This document shows positions 43,455-52,580 of a stretch of DNA of 56,219 nt, piece after piece. A program made the position numbers and the translations under genes. Under the pieces are notes generated by a model. The model was not told the DNA's origin. It saw only the letters and a program-made list of their open reading frames with translations, and made no database searches. The first letter of the stretch is position 1; each line of letters starts with the position of its first letter. This stretch comes from Bacteriovoracaceae bacterium UBA4573 (GTDB lineage Bacteria > Bdellovibrionota > UBA1018 > UBA923), in the NCBI GenBank assembly GCA_002387735.1, contig DGKJ01000120.1, positions 1 through 56,219 on the forward strand. Direction: 5' to 3'.

Positions 43455-44387
43455 ATGAAAGATCAAGATCTAGTAAGAAAGTATTTTAGGGAAAACGCAA
43501 ACACCTGGATTCAGGATGCCTACCTTAATAAGGGACATACTTATTCAATGGGCGAGGCCCGCAATCGGCGCGTGCTTTCAGTTTTATCCGAGCGATTTAG
43601 AAACGAACCGATACAGGTAGTAGATCTGGGTTGTGGAGGTGGAAATCTATGTCGTGAAATCTCGGCGCAAGGATACTATGCAGTAGGAGTAGATCAATCT
43701 CCCACGATGATTGCTGAAGCTCGCAAGTCGCTAGAGACACTAGCTCCAGACCAAAGGAAGCGAATTCGATTCGAAGAAAAAAACATTCTAAATAATTCGC
43801 TCGATGCCGGAAAATTTAACGCATTAACTTCTATGGGAGTTTTAGGGTACTTAGAAAGCGACGAACTGTTTTTTTCCGAAGCGAACCGATTGTTAGCTGA
43901 TGATGGCTTGCTTTTAGTGTCGGCAAGAAACCGGTTATTCAATATGATTAGCATAAGCGACTACACCGTGAAGGAGATTGAATCAGGAGGAGCAAAGGAG
44001 CTCGTCGAAGAGATTAAAGAATACATTCAGCCACTCCCAGATGAAGATGTATCCAAATTTTTAAAAGCAATTTCTCAAATAAGTGCTCAACTTTTAAACG
44101 AACCAATTCAACAATCTGAACGTAAGGACTCGCTTTCGACTTATTCAGTTCCAATTGAAGCGCGTCAACATACACCGCGCCAGTTGAAGCGCGTTGCTGA
44201 AAAATATGGATTCGAGTTTAAGAAATTTTTTGGTGTTCATCCGCATTTAATGATGGCCGGCCTTAACTACAAAATGACTCCTGGCATATATAATCGACTT
44301 TCATCTGCTCTTGAGGAGTTAGCTCATTTGCCGTCGAGTGTTATATGGAGCTCAGTTTTGATAGGTGTTTTTTCGAAAAAAGCGTAG
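43455..44387 (+). CDS. Class I SAM methyltransferase
   Basis: 310 residues. The SAM motif I is 'VVDLGCGGGNLCREIS' (about 55-70), followed by 'VGVDQSP' and 'NALTSMGVLGYLES'. A basic helical segment and an extra domain (about 180-260) lie between the core and the C-terminus. The ATG has AGGAG upstream and follows the previous stop by 5 bp. O- or N-methylation of a glycan sugar is suggested only by the setting. Confidence 0.82.
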   Translation: MKDQDLVRKYFRENANTWIQDAYLNKGHTYSMGEARNRRVLSVLSERFRNEPIQVVDLGCGGGNLCREISAQGYYAVGVDQSPTMIAEARKSLETLAPDQRKRIRFEEKNILNNSLDAGKFNALTSMGVLGYLESDELFFSEANRLLADDGLLLVSARNRLFNMISISDYTVKEIESGGAKELVEEIKEYIQPLPDEDVSKFLKAISQISAQLLNEPIQQSERKDSLSTYSVPIEARQHTPRQLKRVAEKYGFEFKKFFGVHPHLMMAGLNYKMTPGIYNRLSSALEELAHLPSSVIWSSVLIGVFSKKA

Positions 44388-44400
44388 AATCAAACAGCTC

Positions 44401-45579
44401 ATGAAAACAAAACGGAAAATCTGCATAGTGACTGGATCGCGCGCTGAATATGAGCTCCTGCGCCCACTAGTTAGAGAGGTACAGTCTGATCCGACGTTGA
44501 TATGCAAATTGGTCGTCACGGGAATGCATTTAAGTCCGGAGTATGGCCTTACTTACAAGCAAATCGAAGCAGATGGTTTCAGAATTGATGCAAAAATTGA
44601 AATGCTACTTTCTAGCAATACCGAAACCAGTATTACTAAATCTGTCGGGTTGGGCGTCTTTGGATTTGCGTCAACTTACGAAAAAATAAAGCCCGATCTA
44701 GTGGTATTATTGGGAGACAGGTTTGAAATTTTGGCTGCAGCACAAGCCGCAATGTTTATGAAGGTGCCCATCGCTCATATTCATGGCGGGGAACTTACTG
44801 AAGGGTTGGTTGATGATTCAATTCGCCATTCGATCACTAAAATGGCGCTTTTGCATTTTTCAGCCACTGAAACCTATCGAAAACGTATTGTGCAATTAGG
44901 AGAGGACCCGAGGAGGGTTTTTAACTTCGGCGCCATTGGAGTAGATAATGCATTAGCGTCGAGTCTTCTTTCTCGGAAGCAATTCGAAAAGAAAATTAAC
45001 TTTAATCTCGGGCAGATAAATTTTTTAGTGACTTACCATCCGGTAACTCTAGAAGAGACAGACAATAAAAAGGGAATTAAAGCCCTTTTAAGTGCGCTCG
45101 ATCATTTTCCTTCCTCGCACATTATTTTTACCCGAGCGAATGCCGATGCAGGCGGTAAGGAAATTAATTTAGCGATCGAAAGTTATTTAAAAAAAATAGG
45201 GCCTCGCGCGATTCTGTTGACGTCTATGGGTCAGGAAAATTACTTTTCCGCTATTAGTTTAGTCGATGCCGTAATTGGTAATTCCTCGAGCGGTATTATC
45301 GAAGTACCTGCCTTTAACAAGCCGACCGTAAATATAGGAGAGCGGCAGCGGGGGCGCGAAATGGGAGCCTCCGTATTAAGCTGTAAAGAACAGACTGCTG
45401 ATATAGTTAAAAGTATTAAAGTCGCCTTAAGTGGGAATTTTAAAAATCGCTTATGCCAAGGGGACTCGCCCTATGGTCATGGCGGAGTAGCCACTAAGAT
45501 TAAAAACGTATTAAAGCGCACGCACCTCAAGGGTGCTCTTATGAAGAAATTTTATGACGTATCTTTCAAATACGAATAG
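44401..45579 (+). CDS. legG: LegG/NeuC-type hydrolysing nucleotide-sugar 2-epimerase
   Basis: 392 residues, GT-B-like fold. It epimerises C2 and hydrolyses the nucleotide to give the mannose-type sugar used by LegI. Family text includes 'VTGSRAEYELLRPL', 'LLGDRFEILAAAQAAM', 'IAHIHGGELTEGLVDDSIRHSITK' in pieces (about 114-137) and 'VIGNSSSGIIEVPAF'. The ATG at 44401 is the natural start; the frame is open further upstream (44365) but that overlaps the methyltransferase. The next ATG lies 26 bp inside its 3' end. Confidence 0.92.
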   Translation: MKTKRKICIVTGSRAEYELLRPLVREVQSDPTLICKLVVTGMHLSPEYGLTYKQIEADGFRIDAKIEMLLSSNTETSITKSVGLGVFGFASTYEKIKPDLVVLLGDRFEILAAAQAAMFMKVPIAHIHGGELTEGLVDDSIRHSITKMALLHFSATETYRKRIVQLGEDPRRVFNFGAIGVDNALASSLLSRKQFEKKINFNLGQINFLVTYHPVTLEETDNKKGIKALLSALDHFPSSHIIFTRANADAGGKEINLAIESYLKKIGPRAILLTSMGQENYFSAISLVDAVIGNSSSGIIEVPAFNKPTVNIGERQRGREMGASVLSCKEQTADIVKSIKVALSGNFKNRLCQGDSPYGHGGVATKIKNVLKRTHLKGALMKKFYDVSFKYE

Positions 45580-46471
45580 GTTAAGAATTGTTGTAATGGG
45601 GTGTGTTGATTTTAGTTACACTCTTTTGGAAACATTGTTAAATCTGAATATCAACGGCGTCTCAATTGTTGGGGTGGTAACAAAAAGCGCATCGTCCTTT
45701 AATTCTGATTTTCGAAACCTTAGTCCGATTGCCGAAAAACATGAAATTCCGGTTTATTTCTGGGATAAGTTTAAACAAGCTGATTTCAATCTTTGGCTTA
45801 AAGAAATGAAGCCGGATCTACTTTATTGTTTTGGATGGTCCAACCTCTTAAACGAAGAAATATTACAGATCCCCCTTCGTGGAACTGTCGGATATCATCC
45901 TGCGAAACTGCCACAGAATCGTGGTAGGCACCCAATCATTTGGTCACTCGTGTTGGGATTAACTAGAACTGCATCGACTTTTTTTATGATGAGTCAAGAC
46001 GCAGACAGCGGACCGATAATTTCGCAAGTGGATGTCGATATAAGCGAAAGTGACGACGCAAGGTTACTTTATGAAAGTTTAAAAAAAGTAGCTTGTATTC
46101 AGGTGGTAGAGATTACGAAGGCGTTTCTTTACGGAAGTATTGAGATGCGCCAGCAGAATTCCCATAGTGCAAATTACTGGAGAAAGCGTACGAAAGAAGA
46201 TGGAAAAATTGATTGGAGAATGAGCGCCGAAAACATTCGCAATTTAGTACGGGCTTTGTCACGCCCCTATGTTGGCGCTCATTGTCAATATGGAACATCC
46301 GAAGTTAAGATTTGGAAAGTGCAATCAGTTGATTGCGATTTGATTAACATTGAGCCTGGAAAAGTGTTAAAAATCGACACGACAGGAATATTAGTTAAAT
46401 GTGGTGTTGGTGCACTAAACATCATTGAACATGAATTTCCGTCGGGACTGGCGGTAGGGGATTATTTATGA
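45554..46471 (+). CDS. Formyltransferase-family enzyme (sugar N-formyltransferase candidate)
   Basis: 305 residues with an N-terminal formyltransferase Rossmann domain and a C-terminal OB-like domain. The catalytic region is 'GTVGYHPAKLPQNRGRHPIIW', giving the conserved His, and 'DADSGPII' gives the Asp; the Asn of the usual N-x-H triad is Gly here, as in many glycan-locus relatives. It probably transfers formyl from formyl-tetrahydrofolate to a sugar amine. It overlaps legG by 26 bp and the downstream deacetylase by 4 bp. Confidence 0.82.
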   Translation: MTYLSNTNRLRIVVMGCVDFSYTLLETLLNLNINGVSIVGVVTKSASSFNSDFRNLSPIAEKHEIPVYFWDKFKQADFNLWLKEMKPDLLYCFGWSNLLNEEILQIPLRGTVGYHPAKLPQNRGRHPIIWSLVLGLTRTASTFFMMSQDADSGPIISQVDVDISESDDARLLYESLKKVACIQVVEITKAFLYGSIEMRQQNSHSANYWRKRTKEDGKIDWRMSAENIRNLVRALSRPYVGAHCQYGTSEVKIWKVQSVDCDLINIEPGKVLKIDTTGILVKCGVGALNIIEHEFPSGLAVGDYL

Positions 46472-47136
46472 AAGATATCGTAGTAATTGCTCCGCACGCC
46501 GACGACGAGACATTGGGCTGTGGAGGAACACTTCTTCGGCATAAGCAACTGGGAGATAGAATTCATTGGGTATTGATTACTTCGATGAATAAAGATTCGG
46601 GCTATAGTTCACAACAAATTAAAACTCGAAACGATCAGATCGCCAGTGTGAAGGCAGAGTATGGATTTAGTACGTTTAACAATTTAGGTTTTTCCCCTTC
46701 AAAACTCGACGCGACGCCGTTATCGGAAGTAATTAATTCCTTACGGTCCGTATTTGAACAAATTCGTCCGCATACAGTTTATACCCCATTCGAGGGGGAT
46801 GCCCATACAGATCATATGGTTACATTTAAAGCCGTGAATGCTTGTGTGAAGTCATTCAGATCCAGCTCAGTCTCGCGGGTCCTGGCATATGAAACAATTT
46901 CCGAAACGGATAGTAATCTCTCGACCATTGGTGGTTCTTTCAGACCTAACGTGTTCTGTGACATAGGGAACCACCTAGATAGAAAAATGCGAATTATGAA
47001 CATCTACGAATCGGAACTTGAGCCCTTTCCATTTCCTCGAAGTCTCGTCGCGATCAAGGCCTTGGCGGAATTAAGGGGGGTATCGGCTCGTGCGAAAGCT
47101 GCAGAAGCTTTTGTTCTTCTTAAAGAGATTTTCTAG
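46468..47136 (+). CDS. PIG-L/LmbE-family deacetylase
   Basis: 222 residues. Zinc site 'APHADDETLGCGGTL' (about 8-22) with the Pro-His-x-Asp-Asp motif, and 'GDAHTDHMVTF' provides the third histidine ligand. Such enzymes remove N-acetyl groups from sugars. Its ATG overlaps the formyltransferase stop (ATGA), so deacetylation and formylation are likely linked in one modification. The next gene begins directly after the stop. Confidence 0.9.
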   Translation: MKDIVVIAPHADDETLGCGGTLLRHKQLGDRIHWVLITSMNKDSGYSSQQIKTRNDQIASVKAEYGFSTFNNLGFSPSKLDATPLSEVINSLRSVFEQIRPHTVYTPFEGDAHTDHMVTFKAVNACVKSFRSSSVSRVLAYETISETDSNLSTIGGSFRPNVFCDIGNHLDRKMRIMNIYESELEPFPFPRSLVAIKALAELRGVSARAKAAEAFVLLKEIF

Positions 47137-48972
47137 ATGGACCTCACGAAGTTACGTTACGTTTTACTCGCCTCGTTTGATCTGGGTCCGAAAAACAAGC
47201 TTCTGAGGTGCGCTCTCTATATTATTACCCATATTCGAAAAAAAGTTTGGATTTCTCAGTATAAATTAGACGACAATTTTTTTCCATTAGCTGAAAAAGT
47301 GACCCTAGACCCTAGGTACGAATCAGATGCCCTATGGGGCAAGATCCTCGAAAGCATTTTTAGGAAAATCAATTCTCACAAATTTCCCGCGTCTTCATCG
47401 GTTGGTGTTGATTGTCGGTCTTTGCCAAAGTTCGCCGTTCAACGAATAGATCGAGACTATAATCGTTCATTTAGATTTGCTCGCTTTTTTCGAAAAATAT
47501 TGGCTCCTGGTAATGCTTCATACAAAGTAGTGTTGATCGGACCAAGAGAACTCCGTGATGAATTTTCGAAATATGATGTACCGATTGATAATGTTCTTTC
47601 TGGTTTGTTTTACGCAATTCATAGGTTTGAGTCACATTTACATGCGCTGTTTGTTCAACTAAGAACGTCGTTTGTTGTCATTAGAGACTATTTTTCTGAT
47701 AAAAAAGGTTCAACTCCAAAGGGCGGCATCGGTACTGTGTGGATTGGATTAGCTCCTTTTGAAGTTTCCGGGGATCCGTCGAGGTTAGACGCAGTAGCAT
47801 TTATCGAAAGTCCCATCGCAAAAAAAATATCCCCTTTTAATTCTGAGCGCTGGCTAACAATTCATCGCGATTGGGAGCGACAGCCTGAAATGATTGCAGA
47901 AAAAAAAATTGTTCTCTCCGGGGCGGATCTATTTTCTGAGGAGTATTCTTTTTCTGATGTTTGCAATTGTCTTTGCGCGCTATCTCGTCTGGCAATTATG
48001 AGCGGAGTTTCGTTTTTTAAAAATGCATGGTGGGAACTCCCGCTATTGTGTGAGCTTCAATTCGTGCCGAGGGCCAGACACTTCTTTACGGAACAAAAAG
48101 TTGATGACCTCATTATACCAAACGCACTGGCCCAAAATACGCCTGTATGGACTCAAATAAGCCACAAAAAATTTAGAACATGGATGTTATTTTGTGCCCA
48201 TATGGGCGCCCCCGCAGCGTCTGAAGATCATCCTCCATACGATTTGAGTGGCTATGATCCATTCATGCGATACTGCGTCGCGGATCGCTACGTTGTTTGG
48301 GACAAAAAACATAAATCCTATCTAATGTCGTTGGGGTATTCGCAAGATGCGATTGTGGCTTTGGAGTTTCCACTTCTTTTTACCAGATATCCCAACGAGA
48401 TGTTTCAACCAAAGGCAATTCGAGAAGAGGAAAAAGTTTCGGAGTCTAGGCCAATTGAAATACTAGTGTTCGATATCAATCCATATCAGCCACGCTACAC
48501 TTTAGGATATCTGGGTATTGGCCGATTAAATAGTCGTGTCTCGAACGTCATGAAATTTATTGAGGAAATTATTTCGACTGGTGAAAGCCTATTTGGAGAA
48601 TCGGGTTACAAAGTGGTTCTCAAAATTAAGAGACCCTTTAAAAAATCTGCGCACGAACCGGACTACATAGAATTCGTGGAAGATTTAAAAAAACGCCCTC
48701 AAGTGAGGTTTGCAGATCCCTACGGAAATATTTTTGATCTTTTTCAGTCGGCTGATTGTTGTATCAGTTTTCCTTTTGGTTCGCCCGGGGTGGCCGCGAG
48801 CCTGATCGGAGTACCCTGTGTTTACTACGATACCACGGGTCGTCTTAGGGATTCGAGAGGCGCCACAAATGATGTGCCGCTGATTCGTTCCTTAGAGAGT
48901 TTGAGAGCGTGGATGGCTAGACTAAAGCATCGCTCCAACGTGAAAGCACCGAAGACTGAATTGGAGTATTGA
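47137..48972 (+). CDS. Putative large glycosyltransferase-like polysaccharide protein
   Basis: 611 residues. The N-terminal two-thirds is not recognised. The C-terminal part (about 420-590) has GT-B-like features: 'VRFADPYGNIFDLFQSADCCISFPFGSPGVAASLIGVPCVYYD' in pieces (about 523-566), the usual switch-site arrangement of surface-polysaccharide transferases that read 'x-D-x-x-F...S-G-x-A-x-x-G-x-P-x-x-Y'. No signal peptide or membrane span. It resembles in layout the 36845-38404 protein but not in clear sequence. It is the last glycan gene before the Fpg-like gene, with a 6-bp gap. Confidence 0.6.
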   Translation: MDLTKLRYVLLASFDLGPKNKLLRCALYIITHIRKKVWISQYKLDDNFFPLAEKVTLDPRYESDALWGKILESIFRKINSHKFPASSSVGVDCRSLPKFAVQRIDRDYNRSFRFARFFRKILAPGNASYKVVLIGPRELRDEFSKYDVPIDNVLSGLFYAIHRFESHLHALFVQLRTSFVVIRDYFSDKKGSTPKGGIGTVWIGLAPFEVSGDPSRLDAVAFIESPIAKKISPFNSERWLTIHRDWERQPEMIAEKKIVLSGADLFSEEYSFSDVCNCLCALSRLAIMSGVSFFKNAWWELPLLCELQFVPRARHFFTEQKVDDLIIPNALAQNTPVWTQISHKKFRTWMLFCAHMGAPAASEDHPPYDLSGYDPFMRYCVADRYVVWDKKHKSYLMSLGYSQDAIVALEFPLLFTRYPNEMFQPKAIREEEKVSESRPIEILVFDINPYQPRYTLGYLGIGRLNSRVSNVMKFIEEIISTGESLFGESGYKVVLKIKRPFKKSAHEPDYIEFVEDLKKRPQVRFADPYGNIFDLFQSADCCISFPFGSPGVAASLIGVPCVYYDTTGRLRDSRGATNDVPLIRSLESLRAWMARLKHRSNVKAPKTELEY

Positions 48973-48978
48973 TCATTA

Positions 48979-49779
48979 ATGCCTGAACTCGCAGAAGTTG
49001 CCACCTATGCGCGGGATTTAAATGCCGGGAACCGCGGAAATAAGTTAACCAAAGTGTTGTTTCCAAATCAGCGCGACTGGGGAAACGTCATTGTTCCTAA
49101 AGTGGTACAGAATGAGCTGCGGGGAATGGTTAAAAATAAGATACAATTTTCTTCCTATGGAAAAGCGCTTGTTTTGAATTTAGAAAAAACAAGATCACAC
49201 CAACTAGAGATTCGTCTGGGAATGACCGGGCGATTTCAGGTGGACGCTCCGGCCCAAAATTGGCGGCGACATTGTTTTTTAGTTTTGGAGTTTTCGAATT
49301 GCACCATTTATTACCTCGATCCGAGGAGATTCGGCCGAATGAGGTTGCCAGCTAAACCAGCGGGAAGTGCGATCGGTGGTTACGCCATCGAAACAGGGTT
49401 TTGGCGGTCCGAGTGCCCCGCAACACCTGCGGGTTATCTGCGGCAGCCCAGAGTTTCTTGGTTGCTTGGTACCGGTGCAATTACTGGAGTCGGCAATTAT
49501 ATGGCCAATGAGGCTTTAGGGCGCCTGAATCTTTCGCCGTTTGCACCATGTAAACACCAAAGAGAGGCTGAGAGTCTGCTTGTAGAGTGTGGCCGAGTCG
49601 CCGAACAGAGCTTTTTGAATGGAGGCAATTCGTTTAGTCCAGGAGGGGCCGGTTTCGCGAACTTGGGGGGCGAGCGCGGTAATTTTTCCGAATTTTGTTT
49701 ATTTTATAAGAATCCGAAAGTGCCAAGAATTAGTTTTCGAGGCCGTCCAGTCTATTCCCATTTTAGTGTGAATCTGTAG
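48979..49779 (+). CDS. Fpg/Nei-like DNA glycosylase lacking zinc-finger cysteines
   Basis: 266 residues. It starts 'MPELAEV', with the catalytic N-terminal Pro2 and Glu3, then Lys in 'SYGKALVLNL' (cf. Lys57 of Fpg), 'LGMTGRF', 'YLDPRRFGRM' and a helix-two-turn-helix segment 'GVGNYMANEALGRLNLSPF' (about 174-192). The C-terminal zinc finger is reduced: it ends in 'KNPKVPRISFRGRPVYSHF' with no four-cysteine pattern, a 'zincless finger' arrangement that keeps an arginine loop. It is an odd last gene for a glycan operon and may be a displaced repair gene or have lost its original role. Confidence 0.85.
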   Translation: MPELAEVATYARDLNAGNRGNKLTKVLFPNQRDWGNVIVPKVVQNELRGMVKNKIQFSSYGKALVLNLEKTRSHQLEIRLGMTGRFQVDAPAQNWRRHCFLVLEFSNCTIYYLDPRRFGRMRLPAKPAGSAIGGYAIETGFWRSECPATPAGYLRQPRVSWLLGTGAITGVGNYMANEALGRLNLSPFAPCKHQREAESLLVECGRVAEQSFLNGGNSFSPGGAGFANLGGERGNFSEFCLFYKNPKVPRISFRGRPVYSHFSVNL

Positions 49780-50383
49780 TTTTTTGAGACTTCATAACGA
49801 AAAGTGTAGTCGGAATAAATAATAAGTCATCTCGCTCATGTGCTTCAACGGTTAGGCCTGCATCTCTAGCTAATTGCTCGTATTGATTACGGTACCTCAC
49901 ATTTTTGCCTCTATCTAATTTTGTAAAAAACTTTGAGGCAAACGATTGCTGGGGAGAAAAGATTGGATCGATAGTCATAATCGTTCCCCCAGGATTAAGA
50001 GCATTTCCCGAAAGCGAGAGTATTTTGTGAGCAGTTGCGTCATCTACATGATGAAGCACGCCGTTGAGCATTATCAGATCAAAGCGTGGCAATGTTTCTA
50101 GGTCGCTAGGAGTGAATTCTTTTGCAAAGAATTTGGCGGAAGTGCCAAATTTCTTTTTAGCATAATCTATGTAACGCGCCGAAGGATCAAAACCGAAGTA
50201 GTTCGAGTTAGGAAAGTATTGGCAAACATACCCGGGCCCACACCCAATATCCAAAATATTAGACCCAGGTGAAACTTCACAATAATCCTGAACACATAGT
50301 TTTCGAGCGCGCATTCCTCCCAGAACGTTTTGTATTAATAAATAAGCGAAGGGCTGCTCGAGCACATTGGTAATGATCTTCAT
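49763..50383 (-). CDS. Class I SAM methyltransferase
   Basis: 206 residues from the internal ATG at 50383 (the frame is open to 50428, but the N-terminus there has no support). 'NILDIGCGPGYVCQYF' (motif I), 'FDPSARYI' and 'LNGVLHHVDD' fit a small-molecule methyltransferase of the UbiE-like type. The last 17 bp overlap the convergent Fpg-like gene. Its target is unknown; it is separate from the + strand glycan operon. Confidence 0.82.
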   Translation of the reverse strand: MKIITNVLEQPFAYLLIQNVLGGMRARKLCVQDYCEVSPGSNILDIGCGPGYVCQYFPNSNYFGFDPSARYIDYAKKKFGTSAKFFAKEFTPSDLETLPRFDLIMLNGVLHHVDDATAHKILSLSGNALNPGGTIMTIDPIFSPQQSFASKFFTKLDRGKNVRYRNQYEQLARDAGLTVEAHERDDLLFIPTTLFVMKSQKTTDSH

Positions 50384-50517
50384 AGGTAAGAGACTCTTAT
50401 GAGTATAAGATCGAGACATGGGTGTCAAATTCGAAGAGTGGCGCCGTGGGTGCGTAGGTCCAGATCAGACCGATGCGATTGACACTCATAATGTGTTCTT
50501 ATATTGATCAAAATACT

Positions 50518-51828
50518 ATGAAAAATAAAGTATCTCCCGGCCTGCTTGCAATTGCATTGGGCATTGTTTTTGCGCGTACTCTTGTTGAGCTTTATTCTTT
50601 CATCGTCACGAGTGACATCTTTATGGATGAACTCAATAGTATCCAGGCAGCCCTACGAATGTTTACGCACGGGCATTATGTTTGGGACGCTTCTAAACTT
50701 CGGGAAAGCTTTTTTGAACCAACCTTGAGCATAGGATTGGCAGCCAGTTGGTTTTCAGGATTAAATTGGGGCATTTTTGGAAATTTAGTTGCAACAAGGC
50801 TTGGTTTTTTTGTTTTTTGTTTTGCCTTATTTTGCCTCACTATGAGGCTGGTACCCACGCAAATTACGGAGCGAAAACTTGGTCCGTTGAGCATGATTCT
50901 TATTTGGGTCTTATTCTTTAGATTTGTTCCCTATAGTCCTGCTGCCGTTTCCCAGAGTCTTGGTGAATTTCCGGGGGCCATGCTCATTCTCCTTGGAGTG
51001 ATTTTTTTGAATAACGGGAATAAAAAATGGCGCGTTTTAGGCCCCATTTTTCTCGGACTTTCCGTTTGGCATGCAAAATTAATTTTTCTTCCTTACGCTC
51101 TACTAGCTTTGTTCTCGTTTCAAAAAGAAAATCCACTTTCATCGCGGACTGCCGCTCGAAACCTTATCAAAGAGTGTGGCTTATTTTTGACGCCGTTACT
51201 TGCTTGGTTGTTGTTGATCGGCCTAGTAAATACTCCTACTCAGGTCGGACAGTGGCTCTTGGGCAAATTTGAGTTTATAAATGTTGTACTATCTGGGTAC
51301 GAATATAGAGCTGTGGCAGTATCAGTAAATATTTTCGATCGTCTCGGTTCCCCGGAATTTGAGTGGTTTCACTATGGGCTTAGGTGGAAACTCGAGATAC
51401 TATTTTTGATTTTTGTTCCTGCATTCCTTTGTGCTGGATTTGTTCTTAAACAGTGGAGAAAAAATCGTAATCTGCCAGTGTATAGATTTGCGTTTCCTGT
51501 TGGATTCGCCCTGCTTCAATGTATCTTCGCAGTTTGGTACTTTGGTTTTCATTTTAAAATGTGGGTAAGGCACATTCAGCCTACGATGCTTATGGGCTTC
51601 TTTTTATTGGTGGCAAGCGCGTATTACTATCTAACGACCAGACGTATCAAGCCTTACAAGGACAGGGTCGCGATGGCGATAGTAATGGCATTGTTCATCA
51701 TACCATTGATCAAACGGGGTACCGATTACTTTAATGCTCCGGTTCAAGTTAATGCAAAGTTGGCGGGCTGTAGAAGCGCGGAGCCTTGGAAGTTCGGCCC
51801 AATGGATCTAGATGTTTGTATGAAGTAG
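50518..51828 (+). CDS. GT-C-like polytopic membrane protein
   Basis: About 436 residues with some ten hydrophobic segments. The first loop contains 'SDIFMDELNSIQAALRMFTHGHYVWDAS', in two parts, with the D-E acidic pair expected in the first extracytoplasmic loop of GT-C transferases that use polyprenyl-phosphate sugars. A signature for one named family is not visible. ATG 50518 is chosen as the one nearest the first membrane helix; ATG 50491 and 50473 are alternatives. It could modify the glycan outside the inner membrane. Confidence 0.6.
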   Translation: MKNKVSPGLLAIALGIVFARTLVELYSFIVTSDIFMDELNSIQAALRMFTHGHYVWDASKLRESFFEPTLSIGLAASWFSGLNWGIFGNLVATRLGFFVFCFALFCLTMRLVPTQITERKLGPLSMILIWVLFFRFVPYSPAAVSQSLGEFPGAMLILLGVIFLNNGNKKWRVLGPIFLGLSVWHAKLIFLPYALLALFSFQKENPLSSRTAARNLIKECGLFLTPLLAWLLLIGLVNTPTQVGQWLLGKFEFINVVLSGYEYRAVAVSVNIFDRLGSPEFEWFHYGLRWKLEILFLIFVPAFLCAGFVLKQWRKNRNLPVYRFAFPVGFALLQCIFAVWYFGFHFKMWVRHIQPTMLMGFFLLVASAYYYLTTRRIKPYKDRVAMAIVMALFIIPLIKRGTDYFNAPVQVNAKLAGCRSAEPWKFGPMDLDVCMK

Positions 51829-51841
51829 GCTGCGCAAAACT

Positions 51842-52576
51842 TTAACGTTTTCGAGCGGTAAGCATGAGCGTGGTCCCGATGGGCATCCACTTACTGGCCA
51901 ACATGGCGAAGTAGCCATACCAATAAAGTGTTTCATTGATCCAGCCCGGTAAAATAGGAACTTCTGCTTCCTGCAAAGGGGATCCCTGTGAAGTATCAAG
52001 GGACCTCATTTTCCATTTTCTGTATAGTCCCATGGGAAATAGTTCCCAAAACAAATATCGTAAATCAGTAAGTTCGAATTCTAATGAAAGATCTCGAAAA
52101 AGTTTTTTAAGATCTGATCTTTCATATCTTCTATAGTGACCGACGCGCAAATCCCAGCGGGACCAGAGAAGTTTCATCGAGGGGACTGTCATCGCAAGCA
52201 CAGCTCCGGATCGCATTTTACTAGCAACTTGCTTCAAAAAATCAGCGTCATTTTCAATATGTTCCAAGACGTCAAGAGCGATGACCGCATCCATATTCTT
52301 AAAGTTAGGAGCTGTGGTCAAATTGTGATCTTTCCCAAATTCTTTTTCGAGGTAGGGGGTCAAGAGTGAGGACGGTTCGACAAAAAAATAATCGACGTCT
52401 CGAATTTCAGTTTTCACGAAGTCTGCGAAAATTCCCGATCCTGCACCAAGGTCCACCACTGATTTAACATTTTCCTTTACGAGAGCGGGGCGGATCGCAT
52501 TCCAACGCAGGCGATGCCAAAAGAAATTTCTACTGGTATGTCGTTGCTTCAGAAGTTGATTTTCTAAGTTTTCCAT
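51842..52576 (-). CDS. Class I SAM methyltransferase
   Basis: 244 residues. Motif I 'VVDLGAGSGIFADFV' (about 40-54) and 'VIALDVLEHIENDADF' are clear; the C-terminal tail carries hydrophobic helices at about 210-240 that may touch the membrane ('LYWYGYFAMLASKWMP'). It starts 4 bp after the stop of the GT2 gene and is likely transcribed with it. Target unknown; proximity to a polyprenol-type GT2 suggests a sugar or lipid acceptor. Confidence 0.82.
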   Translation of the reverse strand: MENLENQLLKQRHTSRNFFWHRLRWNAIRPALVKENVKSVVDLGAGSGIFADFVKTEIRDVDYFFVEPSSLLTPYLEKEFGKDHNLTTAPNFKNMDAVIALDVLEHIENDADFLKQVASKMRSGAVLAMTVPSMKLLWSRWDLRVGHYRRYERSDLKKLFRDLSLEFELTDLRYLFWELFPMGLYRKWKMRSLDTSQGSPLQEAEVPILPGWINETLYWYGYFAMLASKWMPIGTTLMLTARKR

Positions 52577-52580
52577 TACT

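Noticed and set aside
47137..48972. Capsule export or acyltransferase role for the 611-aa protein
   Set aside because: It has no membrane segments or signal peptide, and the C-terminal motif is closer to a glycosyltransferase.
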